Source of the DNA: Hevea brasiliensis
Taxonomy: Eukaryota; Streptophyta; Magnoliopsida; Malpighiales; Euphorbiaceae
NCBI RefSeq assembly: GCF_030052815.1
Contig: NC_079495.1
Coordinates: 32,831,967-32,895,966, forward strand
DNA length: 64,000 bases
Direction: 5' to 3'
The notes under the pieces were generated by a model that had not been told where the DNA came from, did no database searches, and saw only the letters and a list, made by a program, of their open reading frames with translations. The number at the start of each line of letters is the position of its first letter. Within the stretch, counting starts at the first letter, position 1. A program made the translations under genes and the position numbers. Below, piece after piece: positions 1-12,024 of this stretch.

Positions 1-873
1 ATTAGTTACTAACCTTGATTTAGCTAATTTCCAAAGCTTGAGAACTTCTCTTTTCCTCTTTCCTTTTGCTGCCCAAGACTTGCTCTAGGTATAAGGAAAA
101 TTTTTAATGAAAGAAGCTAGGGATTTTATGGTGTAAAATGGTGGGAAAGGAAGCTTGGTTGGGATGGAAATGGTGGAATACCTTGGAGCTGGTTCAGCCA
201 GCTGAGGAAAATGGAAGAAACTGATTTGTTTTCTTTCATTTTCTACCCATTTAGTCATTTTAAATGAGTTATTGCCATGTGTCACCATGTGATTGGGTGG
301 AGGCACACTAATGACATCATGTGATGTCATAATTTCCCATTTAATTCTTTTTCTTTTTCTTTTCTTTTCTACTCAATTTTAATTTAATTTGTAGCAATAT
401 TTATTCATATTTTATGTCATAATAATTATTTACTTAACTGGACAAGTCGGCCAAAAATCATCTCTGAAGACAAAATGACCAAAATGCCCTTCGTTTGGCT
501 TATTGAGCCAAAATCGTCTATACCGATCTAAAAATTTTTCTAAGCATTTTCTTGGCATTCTAATGCCTTAGAAACCTCAATGACTCTTCTCTGGAGTCCC
601 AAAAATTATTTTATGAATTTTCTCCCAGGTTTAGGGCTCCTAGTTGCGAGGACCGCAACTTCCTACTGGGTTACCTATTGCTAGGGCACCGACTCATTTA
701 ACTTGGTTGTATTTTATTTCTAAAATTTTTCCTAAATTTTTCTTATTAATATTTGAGTTAATTATAGTTTCTCACTGTAGTTCAAATGTTTTTTCAGACG
801 TTCTAGCTGTTCGGAACGACACCAGTCACCGAAATAGTAGAATGTACGGAATTGCTACAGTGAGGGTATTACA
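1..873 (-). repeat. 3' LTR (partial, cut by window start) of Tekay-like element A
   Basis: The right edge reads ...GTATTACA, so on the minus strand the LTR opens TGTAATACCC, directly after a polypurine tract and the end of pol. The sequence is homologous to about 34470-35344 and, inverted, to the LTR beginning at 27376. No gene lies in it; short ORFs here are chance. The LTR continues to the left of the window, so its full length is unknown; the plus-strand relative at 27376-32904 suggests about 3.9 kb without its duplication. Confidence 0.85.
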
Positions 874-889
874 ACTCTTCCCCTCTAAT
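874..889 (-). other. Polypurine tract of element A
   Basis: Minus-strand purine run (AGAGGGGAAGAGT type) immediately upstream of the TGTAAT LTR start. This is where the plus-strand DNA primer forms in LTR retrotransposons. The same tract adjoins the 3' LTR of element C at 35345-35360. Confidence 0.8.
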
Positions 890-896
890 TTAAATT

Positions 897-3400
897 TCAT
901 CCTCGAAATTTACCTGATACAAACAGTTGAGGGAACTATTGCCTCATCGCCTCTTCACTTTTCCAAGTTGCCTCCTCGGTGTTGTGGTGCCTCCAAAGCA
1001 CTTTCACCAGTGGAATCTGCTTATTCCTCAACTCCTTCACTTCCCGAGCCAGGATCCGTATGGGTTCTTCTTCATATGTCAAATCCGGTTGTGCTTCAAT
1101 TTCTTCCATGGAGATGACATGTAAAGGATCTGAGCGGTATCTTCTTAGCATAGATACATGGAACACATTATGGATCATGTCTAGCTCTAGTGGTAAAGCT
1201 AGCCTGTAGGCCACTGGTCCCACACGTTTAATGACTTCATATGGGCCAATGAACCTAGGGCTTAACTTACCTTTTCTTCCAAACCTCAATACTTTTTTCC
1301 ATTGTGAGACTTTGAGAAACACTTTATCTCCAACTGCATATTCTATTTCTTTTCTCTTCAGGTCAGCATAAGATTTCTGTCTATCTGAGGCAACTTTTAG
1401 ATTGGCTTTGATTAGCTTTACCTTCTCCTCAGTCTGTTTCACCAAGTCTAGCCCTACTAGTTTATCTTCACCTAATTCAGTCCAACACACTAGAGTTCTA
1501 TATTTCCTCCCATACAGTGCTTCATACAGGGCCATTTGGATGTTAGCTTGGTAGCTATTGTTATATGCAAATTCTGCCAGTGGGAGGTATCTATCCTAAC
1601 TTCCCTCAAACTCAATGACACAACTCCTCAGCATATCCTCAAGGACCTGGATTACTCTTTCTAATTGCCCATCCATCTGAGAATGGAAAGCTATGCTGAA
1701 GTGGAGTTGTGTACCCAAGGATTCATGCAACTTCTTCTAAAATCTCAATGTAAACCTTGGATCTCGATCAGATATGATGGAAAATGGAATTCCATGCAGT
1801 CTAACTATCTCACTGATATACAATTCTGCTAACTTCTCCAGTGAGTAGTCAGTCCTAACTAGTAGAAAGTGTGCTAACTTTGTCAATCTATCTACTATCA
1901 CCCATACTGCATCATACTTCTTCTGGGTGAGAGGTAGACTTACAAAATCCATGGTGACCCGATCCCATTTCCATTCAGGTATGCGTATAGGCTGTAGCAA
2001 ACCTGATGGAACTTGATGTTCTACCTTGACTTGCTAACATGTCAAACATTTAGTCACATAGTCAGCTATGTCCTTCTTCATACCATGCCACCAATAATGA
2101 AGCTTCAGGTCACGATACATTTTTGTACTTCCTGGGTGCATAGCATAAACACTGGTGTATGCCTCCTTTAGAATACTAGCTTTCAATTCCCCATCATCTG
2201 GTACACACACTCTTCCTTTGTAGTATAGACACCCATCTGCTTTCACCTCATAGTTAGTTGCCTTCCCTTTTGGAATTTTGCCCATAGTAGTCATTAACTT
2301 TTCATCCACCTTCTACCCATCTAAAATCTGCTATAGCAGGTTTGGCCTCACTTACAACTTAGCCAAAATAGCTCCATCTCGAGCTAAGGATAGATGGGCA
2401 TTCAATGATCTCAAAGCTGTGATGGATTTTATGCTTAAAGTATCAGTAACTACATTTGCCTTTCCAGGATGGTAATCAATCACACAATCATAGTCCTTCA
2501 GGAACTCAATCCATTGCCTCTATCTAAGGTTGAGCTCCTTCTGGGTTGACAAATATTTTAGACTTTTGTGGTTTGTGTAAATGTAACACTTTTCACCATA
2601 CAAGTAGTGCCTCCATATCTTCAGTGCGAAGATAATTGCTGCAAGTTCTAAATCATGGATAGGGTAGTTTTGTTCATATGGCCTTAACTGCCTGGAAGCA
2701 TAGGCGACCACCTTCCCCTCTTGCATCAATACATAACCTAACCCATTATGTGAGGCATCACTATAGACCACAAAGTCCTTTCTCGACACTGGCTGTGTTA
2801 ACACTGGTGCCTCTGTCAACATAGCCTTTAACTTCTCAAAACTGGCCTGACACTTGTCATTCTAGTCAAATCTGACATTCTTGTGTAACAACTTGGTCAT
2901 TGGAGCAGCTATTAAAGAAAATCCCTTCACAAATCTTCTGTAATACCCAGCTAGCCCCAAGAAACTTCTGACCTTAGTTATATTTCTGGGAGGCTTCCAT
3001 TCCATCACTGCTTCTATCTTCTTGGGATCCACCCTAATCTCATCAGCTGACACTATGTGTCCCAAAAATGCAATCTCACTCAACCAGAAGTCACACTTGG
3101 ACATACATCTTCTTTTCTCTCAGGGTTTGTAGAATAATTCTCAAATGTTCATCATGTTCTTCCCCGGTCTTAGAATATACCAAAATGTCATCAACAAAGA
3201 CCACTACGAACCGATCTAGGTATGGATGGAAAATACAGTTCATAAGGTCCATGAATGCTGCTGGTGTATTTATTAGGCCAAAGGGCATCACCATGAACTC
3301 GTAATGCCTATACTGGGTCCTGAATGTAGTCTTTGGCACATCTGCATCCTTCACCCTTAATTGATGATACCCTGATCTGAGATCAATTTTAGAAAATACT
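897..3400 (-). pseudogene. Element A pol, 3' part: RT, RNase H, integrase, chromodomain-like tail
   Basis: Read from 3400 downwards on the minus strand. RT palm residues are seen as [12 protein letters not shown] and [11 protein letters not shown] (catalytic Asp pair kept, about 3180). The connection domain has FLGHIV and [10 protein letters not shown], and RNase H has [12 protein letters not shown] and HDLELAAI (2640-2770). Integrase has a zinc finger ending KCLTC (about 2040) and a core with [17 protein letters not shown] and DGQLERVIQ, so all three acidic positions are visible. The tail KVLWRHHNTEEATW (about 970) resembles a group II chromodomain. In-frame stops lie near 936, 1596, 1737, 2034, 2312, 2332, 2520 and 2862 (all TAG) and near 2357 (TAA). 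The reading frame probably ended at TGA 897-899. The 5' side is cut by the solo LTR at 3401. Confidence 0.9.
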
Positions 3401-6400
3401 TGTCACACCCTACCCCTCTGTAAGGCATAACATGATCCCGTAGTATACCTAATGAATTACCAACTTCGTCTACTGATAACCCATTAAATACACTACAAGG
3501 GATTTTAAAACTTTTCTTACTTCTTTTTACAGTGGTAAGCACTATTTACAGGTGTTAAAAAAAATAATTTTAAACTGAAGTGAAACAGCTAACACATTTG
3601 AAGAATTAACAATTTCTGTAAAAATTTTGGTGGAGTGCCATCTGTATTTTGAATAAAATAGTTCTTCAAAAACTTGTAAAAAGCACTTCAAATATATTTC
3701 TCCATCTTAAACTCCAACATTTAATCAACACAATATGTTTCTCAACTCAAAACCCCAATAATTTTTCAGTATTTTCAAAGGCTGAGATAAAATAAATATA
3801 TCATAAATTTTGCAAGTCAAAATAATTTACAACTTATTTTACAACTTCAATGTATAATTTTAAATTTACAACTGCTCAAAACCAAGAACACTATATACAT
3901 ACAGTGAACATACATTATAATACCAAATGCAAAATATGGTATACTCATTATACCCGATGAACTCTCAATATAGCATTAGTAGCCTAGTCTGCTGCCCTGT
4001 TAATCTGTCTACCTGCGATAGCAATAAAAAGCTGTCGCTGAGTAAAATTTACTCAGTGGTGCACAATAACAATTTGAAATGCGATACATAAATCTTTTAT
4101 TGATAATTCACAAATCAAATAGTTCACAATTCCATTTCACAATTTACAAAGTTCATATAACACAAATTTGATCAAATAACTGAATAATACAGTTTTGCCA
4201 ATCAATAATACCATTTGATCAAATAACTGAATAATACAATTTTGTCAATCAATAACACAATTTGATCAAATAATTGAATAATACCGTTTTGCAAATTAAT
4301 AACACAATTTAAATGCTGCACAATTACATTTCACAAATTATCAAAGCTCATTATAGAAAAATTTTGGGTCAAATAATTTTGATAAACACGGTGTTGCCAA
4401 TTCATACACAACTTAAGCCATGACACAAAATTTTCGATCAATGCCGTGTTGTACAACAAGACAAAGCAATCTACAATCCCACTAATCGAAATCAATGAGG
4501 GAGGTGGCTAGCTAGCTAATAAGTACTCATCTGATCTACAACCTCAACTGGTAAACCAGAGAGGGAGGAAAATAAATGATCTTAACCCCATAAATGGAGG
4601 AGGGATAATGTGATACTGTCATGCTAAGTGTGAACACAAAATCAATTCCAAACATTTTATTCAAATGATTTGTGAGAAATCCAATAAATTTCCAAAGTCA
4701 TAATTTCATTCACAAGATGGCAACACAATTCATAATTAACTTCAAATATCCATAAATCACACTAAATCAATTTTTCAATGACAAAAGGCTCAAATAAGGT
4801 TTATTGTGCACAAAGACATTTTAAAACAATAACATACAATTAATCATAGTTTATTTCAATTGAAAATTTCAAAAGAAATAACTATTGTGCACAAACACAA
4901 TTTAAAACAATAACATACAAATAATCATAATTTATTTCAATTAAAAAATTCAAAAGAAATAATTACTGTGCACAAACCTCTGATAACTGTCTTCTGACCT
5001 TGACTTAGTGTTTCCTTCCCTTTTCCTAAGTCTTTGCTAACTGAGAAACACAATTTGAAGTGTTTCAGTACTCATTTAAATAGTCTCTAATGATAATGCT
5101 TGATAATTAATTCACTGAATTCTATTATTTGCTTAGTCAACCTAATATGTTGACCCTCGATCCATTCTAGGTAAATTAGGTTTTAATGTTACTAATATGT
5201 CACATTTGTAGCCTTTTAGGGTTGGTACATGTTACCTAATTCATTTCCATGTATATTGCGTTTTCTTGCAATTTGCTGGATTCCGGGATACTAGTTTGAC
5301 CTAGCCGGATGACCTAGTTCCCTCGGTTTTCGGGTTTCGATCAAAACTACAAACTTGTAGACCTATGTTTTATTGCACGCGGGGCAAAATTTTAGGTCAT
5401 TCTGAGTTATGTAGACCAAGTTATGGTCATTTTACTATTGCTGATCAAAGTGCATCAAAATTGGTCACTTTAGGTCATTTTAGGTTCGGCCAGTTTTTGG
5501 ACCTGAACTTGTGCAAGCTTTTTGACTTGCTTATGGTCATTTCTGGGCTTTGGTGTCTTCATAAGACTTGTAGATATATGTCTCAACTATTCATGGTAAA
5601 AATTTCAGGTCAATTGGACCTGTTTTGAGTAAGTTATGGCCAAAATACTAACTGCTGCCCAAATGGTCAATTTTCAGACCTTAAATGCACTAATCCGGAT
5701 TTGGTCATTTTTCAAGTTACCTTTCAAGCAGAATTTTGGTAAGCTTCCTTCATGAAAGTTGGCACTTTTTGTGCCTAGTTTCACCTCCAATTGGTCTCAT
5801 ACCAATTGGAGCCACACACTTAAGGTTCTATGCCTAAAACATAAACTGCCCTATTGCATTTTGTTCATTACTCATCAAAGGACACTTTTAACACTTACCA
5901 AGTTACACATTCATGCCATTTCTATTTTGTACCATAACCTAAACACATATCACAATACATTTTTGGTCACTTTGGCAGCTTATAATCACACTCAATATGC
6001 ACCTTATAGTCCAGAATTTACCAAGTTCAAATTACACACGATTTAACTACATAACCAAGCTCATTCACATGTCCAAACTCAAACCCTTATACACATGTAC
6101 AAGCTGCCACAACAAGTACCATAATTCAACCATAATATTCCATAAACCAAACCATAAAGCAACATATTTTTGGTCCACAATTTAGGCTGCCAATTCATAC
6201 CTCTCCTTGGATTAATTTCCAAGCTTCCAAAATCAAATGTACATTCACAACATACTTAGTATACATTACCCAATTTATTCCTACACATACAAACACTTCA
6301 TCAACACTTTAATCTACCATTTACATACAGGAATAAACTGCCCTTAAGGAGTTTCCATGGCTGCCAAATAAAGATCTCCCTTAGAACATCAAACTCCAAA

Positions 6401-7541
6401 ATTCTTTCCACAATTCAAGTACCCATAACATCCTCACAAACTTTAATGAAGCAATCATCAAAAACACATACTTACCACTTTGGAAACTCTTCAAAACTTC
6501 ACCAAAACTTGATCTTCTTGCTGCCTATCTACTGCCCATGGTGTGAGGATTAACTTTAATGAAGACAACTTGTGAAGATCATGGCTTGAAGGTAGTGAAA
6601 TGGGAGTTTGCATGCAATTTGGCTATGGTGTTTTTGGGAGCTTCATTTCGGCCATCAATGGAGGAGTGAAGGAGATGAAGTGGTTAGTGGAAAATTCAGT
6701 CCACTTATATCTATTTATATGTCCCACTAATCTCCACTAACTCAAAGTTAATTATTTAATTAATTAACTTTTAATTATTCTAACTCATACCCCTTAATTT
6801 CTCTTATTTTCATTACATATTTAATTTCCTTTTTCATGGGGTTCCCAAAATTTAATACTACTTATTTTTAATGGATATTTAGGTCAAAAGACAACTTTAG
6901 ATGTCAAATTACCAAAATGCCCCTCTTCGGGTCAAATTCGGACTTTTTCGGTGCTACTGATTTACTCCTTGTACCGCCGATTTCTTTATTTTTTATTTTT
7001 CGTTTATACTAACTAACTAATTTTTTTCTTAGACATTTCCCTAGTGTAATATCATTTATTTTTAATGGACATTTAGGTCAAAAGACAACTCGGGGTATCA
7101 AATGACCACAATGCCCCTGTTCGGGTTGCATTCCCAATTTTTCGGTAACACCGAGTTTTGTCCATTTTTCGATTTCTCACTTTTTCTTTGTACTAATTAA
7201 TTAATTTTTCTTTGATATTTCTAATGGTATTTATACTTCAATAGACATTTATTTAAGTCCTAAAAATATTTTCCAGAGTTCCCCGCAGTCCAGGGCTAGT
7301 CAATAGTCCACGCCGCGACTTCCCGGTGCGGTCACCCATCGCTAGGGTTCTCGGCTCGTTTAACTGGGTTACATTTCATTGCTATGATTTTTCCTTTGTT
7401 TTTATTGTATTTTCTTTTCTTGTATTTCATTATTTTATGCCTCCTCACTCATATCTAAGTGTAGTTCTAGGCATCCTAACTGTCCGGACAACACTGGTCA
7501 CCGGAACAGTAGAACGCACTACCGAACTTAGGGGTGTTACA
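3401..7541 (-). mobile_element. Solo LTR (4.1 kb) of the gag-only element family, inserted in RT of element A
   Basis: Both ends match the array LTRs at 37489-63045 in inverted orientation: the left edge TGTCACACCCTACCCC is the LTR 3' end and the right edge ...GGGGTGTTACA is the LTR 5' start. It is flanked by a perfect 5-bp target duplication ATACT (3396-3400 and 7542-7546). There is no body and no second LTR. This is the structure left when the two LTRs of an inserted element recombine. It is 4141 bp, slightly longer than the array LTRs, partly because of a private 47-bp triplication (4167-4307). ORFs inside it are not conserved as proteins. The interrupted RT frame continues across the target site when compared with element C. 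Confidence 0.93.
4167..4307. repeat. Tandem repeat, three copies of about 47 bp, inside the solo LTR
   Basis: Three successive units begin TTTGATCAAATAA at 4167, 4214 and 4261. The homologous part of the array LTRs (for example near 40600-40650) holds a single copy, so the expansion is specific to this solo LTR. Confidence 0.75.
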
Positions 7542-7546
7542 ATACT

Positions 7547-8202
7547 CCTGCTCCCTTCAACTGATCAAACATATCATCAATTCTAGGTAATGAATACTTG
7601 TTCTTCACAGTCACTTTATTCAACTGCCGGTAATTGATGTATAACCTCAAAGTCCCATCCTTCTTTTTCACAAACAGCACTGGAGCTCCCCATGTTGACA
7701 CACTGAGGCAAATGAACCCCTTATCCAGTAACTCCTGCAACTAGATTTTCAGCTCCTTTAACTCAGTAGGTGCCATCCTATAAGGAGCAATAGAGATTAG
7801 TGCTGTACCGGGCAATACTTCAATAGCAAATTCGACTTCCCTTTCTGATGGCAAGCCAGGCAATTCTTTAGGGAACACATCTGGGAAGTCTCTTACTGTG
7901 GGTATGTCACACAGATCTAGCTTAGCCTGCCTAGTATCCACCACATGTGCTAAGTAGGCTTCACAGCCTTTTCTCATCAGTTTTCTTGCAACTGTGGCTG
8001 AGATGACATTGGACAAGAAATCTGTCCTTTCTCCCACAACTGTGATCTCATTACCCTCAGAAGTTTTCAAGGAAATCCTCTTCAATTTACAATCAACCAT
8101 TGCCTGATGACGTGACAACTAGTCCATTCCCAAAATCACGTCAAACTCATGGAAAGGTAATTCAATGAGGTCTGCCAAGAATTCAAACCCTTGAATCCTT
8201 AA
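7547..8202 (-). pseudogene. Element A pol, middle part: end of protease to start of RT
   Basis: Minus strand, between the copia insertion and the solo LTR. The upper end reads IQGFEFLADLIELPF and VILGMD, the C-terminal part of a retropepsin, with the codon after GMD now TAG (8119-8121, TGG expected in this family). Then come the PR-RT linker (DFPDVFPKELPGLP, EVEFAIEVLPGTA) and the RT N-terminus ([29 protein letters not shown]). A second TAG lies at 7741-7743. The fragment joins in sense to 19558-21017 upstream and to 897-3400 downstream. Confidence 0.88.
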
Positions 8203-9692
8203 TGATGTCCCAAAATATGTCCAAGAAGGGGGGGGGGGGTGAATTGGACTCTAAAAACAATTTTTCATTTCTTGCTCAAAACCTTTGAAAAATTGCAGCT
8301 TGGTTCAACTTAATTGTCTAATGTGAGATATGAACAATACAGCTTTATTGACAAGTTGATTCAAAGTTAGGCTATAAGCAATCAGTATACTGATCTAACA
8401 GATTATATTAGCATTCAGTAGAAATTTCAGTAATCTGGATAAGTTTACAACACAGCAACCAGAGCAGTACACCAGATATATTAATTGACAGCAAATCAAA
8501 CAATAAGCAGATTATATCATATGTCAGCAAATTCAGTAGTAAACCAATTTTCTCAGTTTGCAGCAAGGTTTACAATAAACAGTATCAACTTTCATATCAG
8601 CAAAAGCACATCAATCAGAAAGTTGAAATGCATAAATGTAAAGAGTAAGGGTTGAGAAAATTGAACACTGAAATTTTATAGTGGTTCGGCTCAACTAGCC
8701 TACATCCACTCTCTCAAAGATTCCACTTTGAGTCTTCACTTCACTATTCTTCTCTTTTAAAGGCAAGAGACAAAAGCCCTTTACAAATCTTCTCACCAAA
8801 GCTTTTACAAGTGGCTTCACACTTTTACCAAGTGTTATCCCAAATACTTTTTCACAATCAAGCTTCTATAGGTGCTTGAATGACCTCTCATAAATGATAA
8901 TAATGTGTTTAAAACTCACTCTCACTCTATACAACAAAATCTATAAAGAAGAGATGAGTAAATAAGCCAATAATGAGCAATAAAAACACTTTGAGCACTA
9001 TGAATGAAAGCTTTTATGATTTTGAACAGTGGAGAGACTTTCATTAAGTGCAAAATGGCCAAGGGTAGGTGTATTTATAGCTTTGGAACGTTTTTTACCG
9101 TTTGAGAACTCATTTGAACGTTACAATTATGAATTTCAAGAAAATAGTCGTTATTTTGTCTTTTTCTGCGATATTGTGCAGAGTTGAGACAGTTAGCATA
9201 CTGGAAAAAGTAGTAAACCAGTTAGCATACTAAAACAAGTAGCAAACCAGTTAGCATACCAGGAAAACTTTTCTGCATATCTTTCAAAATTATAAAACTT
9301 TACACCAAATCATAATCAAATACTTTTAGGCCAATAATGATATTTAAAAAGAAAATCTTTTGAGGGATTGAAAATAAGTATCATTGACTTCTACTCCTCA
9401 ATTCTTTTCACAAGCAATCCTAAAAGTTAAAACTAACTTCTATGCTATATGTATCTTCAATTTTTATCTTCAATGTAGTTTTGGAAGGTAACCTTTTCTT
9501 CTTTTATCTCCTTTGATTCGTCCTGTGTTATCTTAGAATGTCATCCTTTCTTCAAAGGCACGAATCCATCATGAAATCCTTGAGTCTTTTCCTTTGTTCT
9601 TTGAGAAGCACAACACTTAAAATAATGTTAATTTGATTCTAGTTGAGTTTTGGTATCATTAAAATCTATGCTCCTTTGAGCTAGTGGGGTCA
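8203..9692 (-). repeat. 3' LTR of copia element B
   Basis: On the minus strand it begins TGACCCCAC after the polypurine tract and ends GGGACATCA. It is nearly the same as 18070-19557. A TATA-like CTATAAATA lies at 9072-9080 on the minus strand. There is a homopolymer of 12 G near 8228-8239, where the other LTR has an interrupted shorter run. Near 9186-9263 the sequence GTTAGCATAC recurs three times about 30 bp apart, also in the other LTR (19054-19131). Confidence 0.9.
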
Positions 9693-9693
9693 A

Positions 9694-10028
9694 GAATCTC
9701 CCCCTTTTTGATGATGACAAAACTCAATCAAATCACCATGTAAATATTGATAAGTGTGAGTATGTGTATGAATGAATATGTGGGAATAACTCCCCCTATG
9801 TATGTGCTTATATCAACATTTAATCACAAATCACTCCCCCTAAATAATTTCAATGAAATATTCTTAAGCATTTTCTGTTTCAAGGAGTTTTAGGCAAGTG
9901 TGACTAAAATACTAATTAAATATGCACAATATACACACTATAAAGTTAAATCAACAATATACTAATCACAAACTATATCAATCACAAGTTATACTAACAA
10001 GATCACTCATTTATTTCTCCCCCTTTTT
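9694..10028 (-). other. Multiple polypurine tracts upstream of the copia 3' LTR
   Basis: The primary tract adjoins the LTR (9694-9708; AAAAAGGGGGAGATTCT on the minus strand). Further AGGGGGAG copies lie near 9789-9799, 9834-9842 and 10017-10028. Repeated tracts of this kind are a described feature of Sireviruses. The rest of 9709-10324 shows no gene and is AT-rich 3' untranslated sequence. Confidence 0.7.
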
Positions 10029-10324
10029 GTCAGCATCAAAAGAACATGGGAGAAATCATGCACATGTATATAAACAAAAATTCAGTTTAAGTGCAGTGAA
10101 TAAATAGTCAAAACAATAAATAAAATGACAGACTAAAGTTCAGAAATCTAAAAATAGCAAACTAAGTAGCAAATTAAGAGACAAACTGTCAGATAAAATT
10201 CAATCAGTGAACATGCAGTATGGTTATTTATCCTTTTAGCCTAGAGCTTCTTCTTATTTGTCTTGGAGTAGCCATCTTCACCTTTTTTGGCTTGACAGGT
10301 TTATCACTCAAGGTCTAAAGAATT

Positions 10325-12024
10325 TCAAAGACCATTGCAGCCAGTGTTAAGGGAAAATAGGTCCAAAGAACTAACTCGATGCAAAGCAGTAGTACCAGAT
10401 TTTGCTGTAGATTTTTTGCCCGTTTTAGCCTTTTTGCTAGATGGTTTACCAGTTTATTCTTTCTGCTTGCTTCTTTATTCCTTTTGAGATGTTTTTGCCT
10501 TTTCTTTTGCAGGTGCAGTAGGAGCAGGAGTCTGTGGTTCCGGCTCAGATTCTGAGTCACTCATATCCTTCCCATTTCCTTCTTTGCTGCCTCCATTACC
10601 ATTTCCATCATCAGAATCTTCTTCATCTTTTTCAGTTTCCTCTTCTTCCTCTTCTTCCTTTTCTTCCTTTTTCTCTTCTTCTTCTTCTGTTTCTTTTTCT
10701 TCCTCTTCTTCTTCTTATTTTTCTGATTCCTTTTCTTCCTCTTCTTCTTTTTCTTCTTCTGTTTCCTATTCTTCCTCTTCTTCTTCTTCTGCAAATTCTT
10801 CTTCTTCCTCTTCTTTTTCTGTTGGAGGAACAAAACCAGTAGCAACCATACTAGTTTCTCCAGCTTCAGTGCTTGAAATACCCAAATGAACTTTGATTTT
10901 AAATAGTTCTTCCACAATTTTATACATCAACATCAAAGTGCCATCAACCTTATAATCAAGAGCATTCATAAGAACAGTTTGAAAAGCTCTAAATTTTTGT
11001 ATTTCTCCGAGTTCAATTTCAACAAATTCCCTTAAGTTGTTCACTTCTTTCATAATTCCTTCAACATTAAAAGTACCACTTGCACTATCCTTGGAACTAG
11101 CACCTTGTTCAAACCTTAGTTTTCTGCCATCATCATCTTTTTGCAGACTTGTAATTGGGATCATATTTGTTCTAAGTTTCTCAGTTTCCAGAGGTATCCC
11201 AAAGTCTCTAAACAGGCCATTAAGAAGATGGGCATAGGGTAGTTTATAAGGTGGTTTCCATTTCATAATTTGCTTCAGCATAAAGTAGGCAAGATTAAAT
11301 TCAATTTGATTCACAATATGCCAGATAATGCAGAGATCAAGTGTACTTAAATAGTTTGGACTGCCAGTTCTAGGATTCAGCACATAGATGATAAAACTAT
11401 GAAGAATTTTGATGTGTTGGTGAACATAGGTAATGCTAGTATTATCTTTTACTTCCCTTTTAAACACTTCAGCCTCAAAATCTCTTTTATTGAATCTGCC
11501 AACAGCAAATACTTCTTTGTGAGAACAGATTTTATTCCTGCTGTTTGGGATTCCTAGGGCTTTGGCTAATCTTTCTACTATCACTTCATAGACTTTTCCT
11601 TTCATTTTCACCTTAAAAGATTCATCTTTTTCAGAATCATCAACTCTTAAATTCTTATAAAATTCTTGAACTAAGTCCACATATACTCCTTCAGTGTTAG
11701 AGCACAATCTGTCCCATTTTTTATATTCAAACAAAGATTGTAAAGGAACAGAGATTTAGTAAAAGCAGGCCAATGGATATACCTTGGTTCATGAATGGCC
11801 CTTTCCATATGCATAATTGGAGCTTTTGAAGTCTTTTTCTTTTTGGTTCCCTTTTCTTGGACAGGCTTACTGGTTCTTTTCTTGGGCGTTTCTTTTGATG
11901 TTCCAATTACCAGAGGAGCTTCTCTTTGTGGAGGAGGAGATGCAGGAACACTTGCATAAGTGGAATCTAAAGATGATGAATATGTAGTGACTTTTGCTTT
12001 GCCTTTTCCTTTTGCCCGTGCCAT
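10325..12024 (-). pseudogene. Extra ORF downstream of copia pol (envelope-like position), frameshifted
   Basis: The likely start is ATG at 12024 (MARAKGKGKAKV), giving a basic Ser/Pro/Lys-rich N-terminus (KKRTSKP, KGTKKKKTSK). A 1-nt shift near 11735 moves the reading into a second frame with YKKWDRLC, VDLVQEFYKNL, MKGKVYEV and LAKALGIP. This pattern (Trp, EFYxNL, GK, LGIP) recalls the putative plant transposon protein domain (PF20167 type) often found next to retroelements. A C-terminal helical part is followed by a long Glu/Lys run (about 10610-10815) and a Pro/Lys-rich tail ending at TGA 10325-10327 in the same frame. Stops break it at 10766, in the Glu run and in the tail. It has no clear signal peptide or membrane segment, so an envelope role is not supported by sequence. 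Confidence 0.65.
10610..10815. repeat. GAA/CTT-rich low-complexity tract
   Basis: About 200 bp of near-pure CTTCTTCC-type sequence on the plus strand. On the minus strand it encodes the poly-Glu/Lys segment of the extra copia ORF. It opens long ORFs in several frames on both strands; these are composition artefacts. Confidence 0.85.

Noticed and set aside
644..1117. 157-codon plus-strand ORF across the LTR end and pol of element A
   Set aside because: Antisense shadow crossing an LTR boundary; no known domain.
5365..6185. Cluster of plus-strand ORFs in the solo LTR
   Set aside because: Equivalent array LTRs carry stops or shifted frames here; there is no protein similarity and the LTR boundaries explain the region.
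10534..10917. Overlapping Leu-, Ser- and Lys-rich ORFs on both strands
   Set aside because: They are reading frames of one GAA/CTT-rich tract; only the minus frame continuous with the accessory ORF is plausible.
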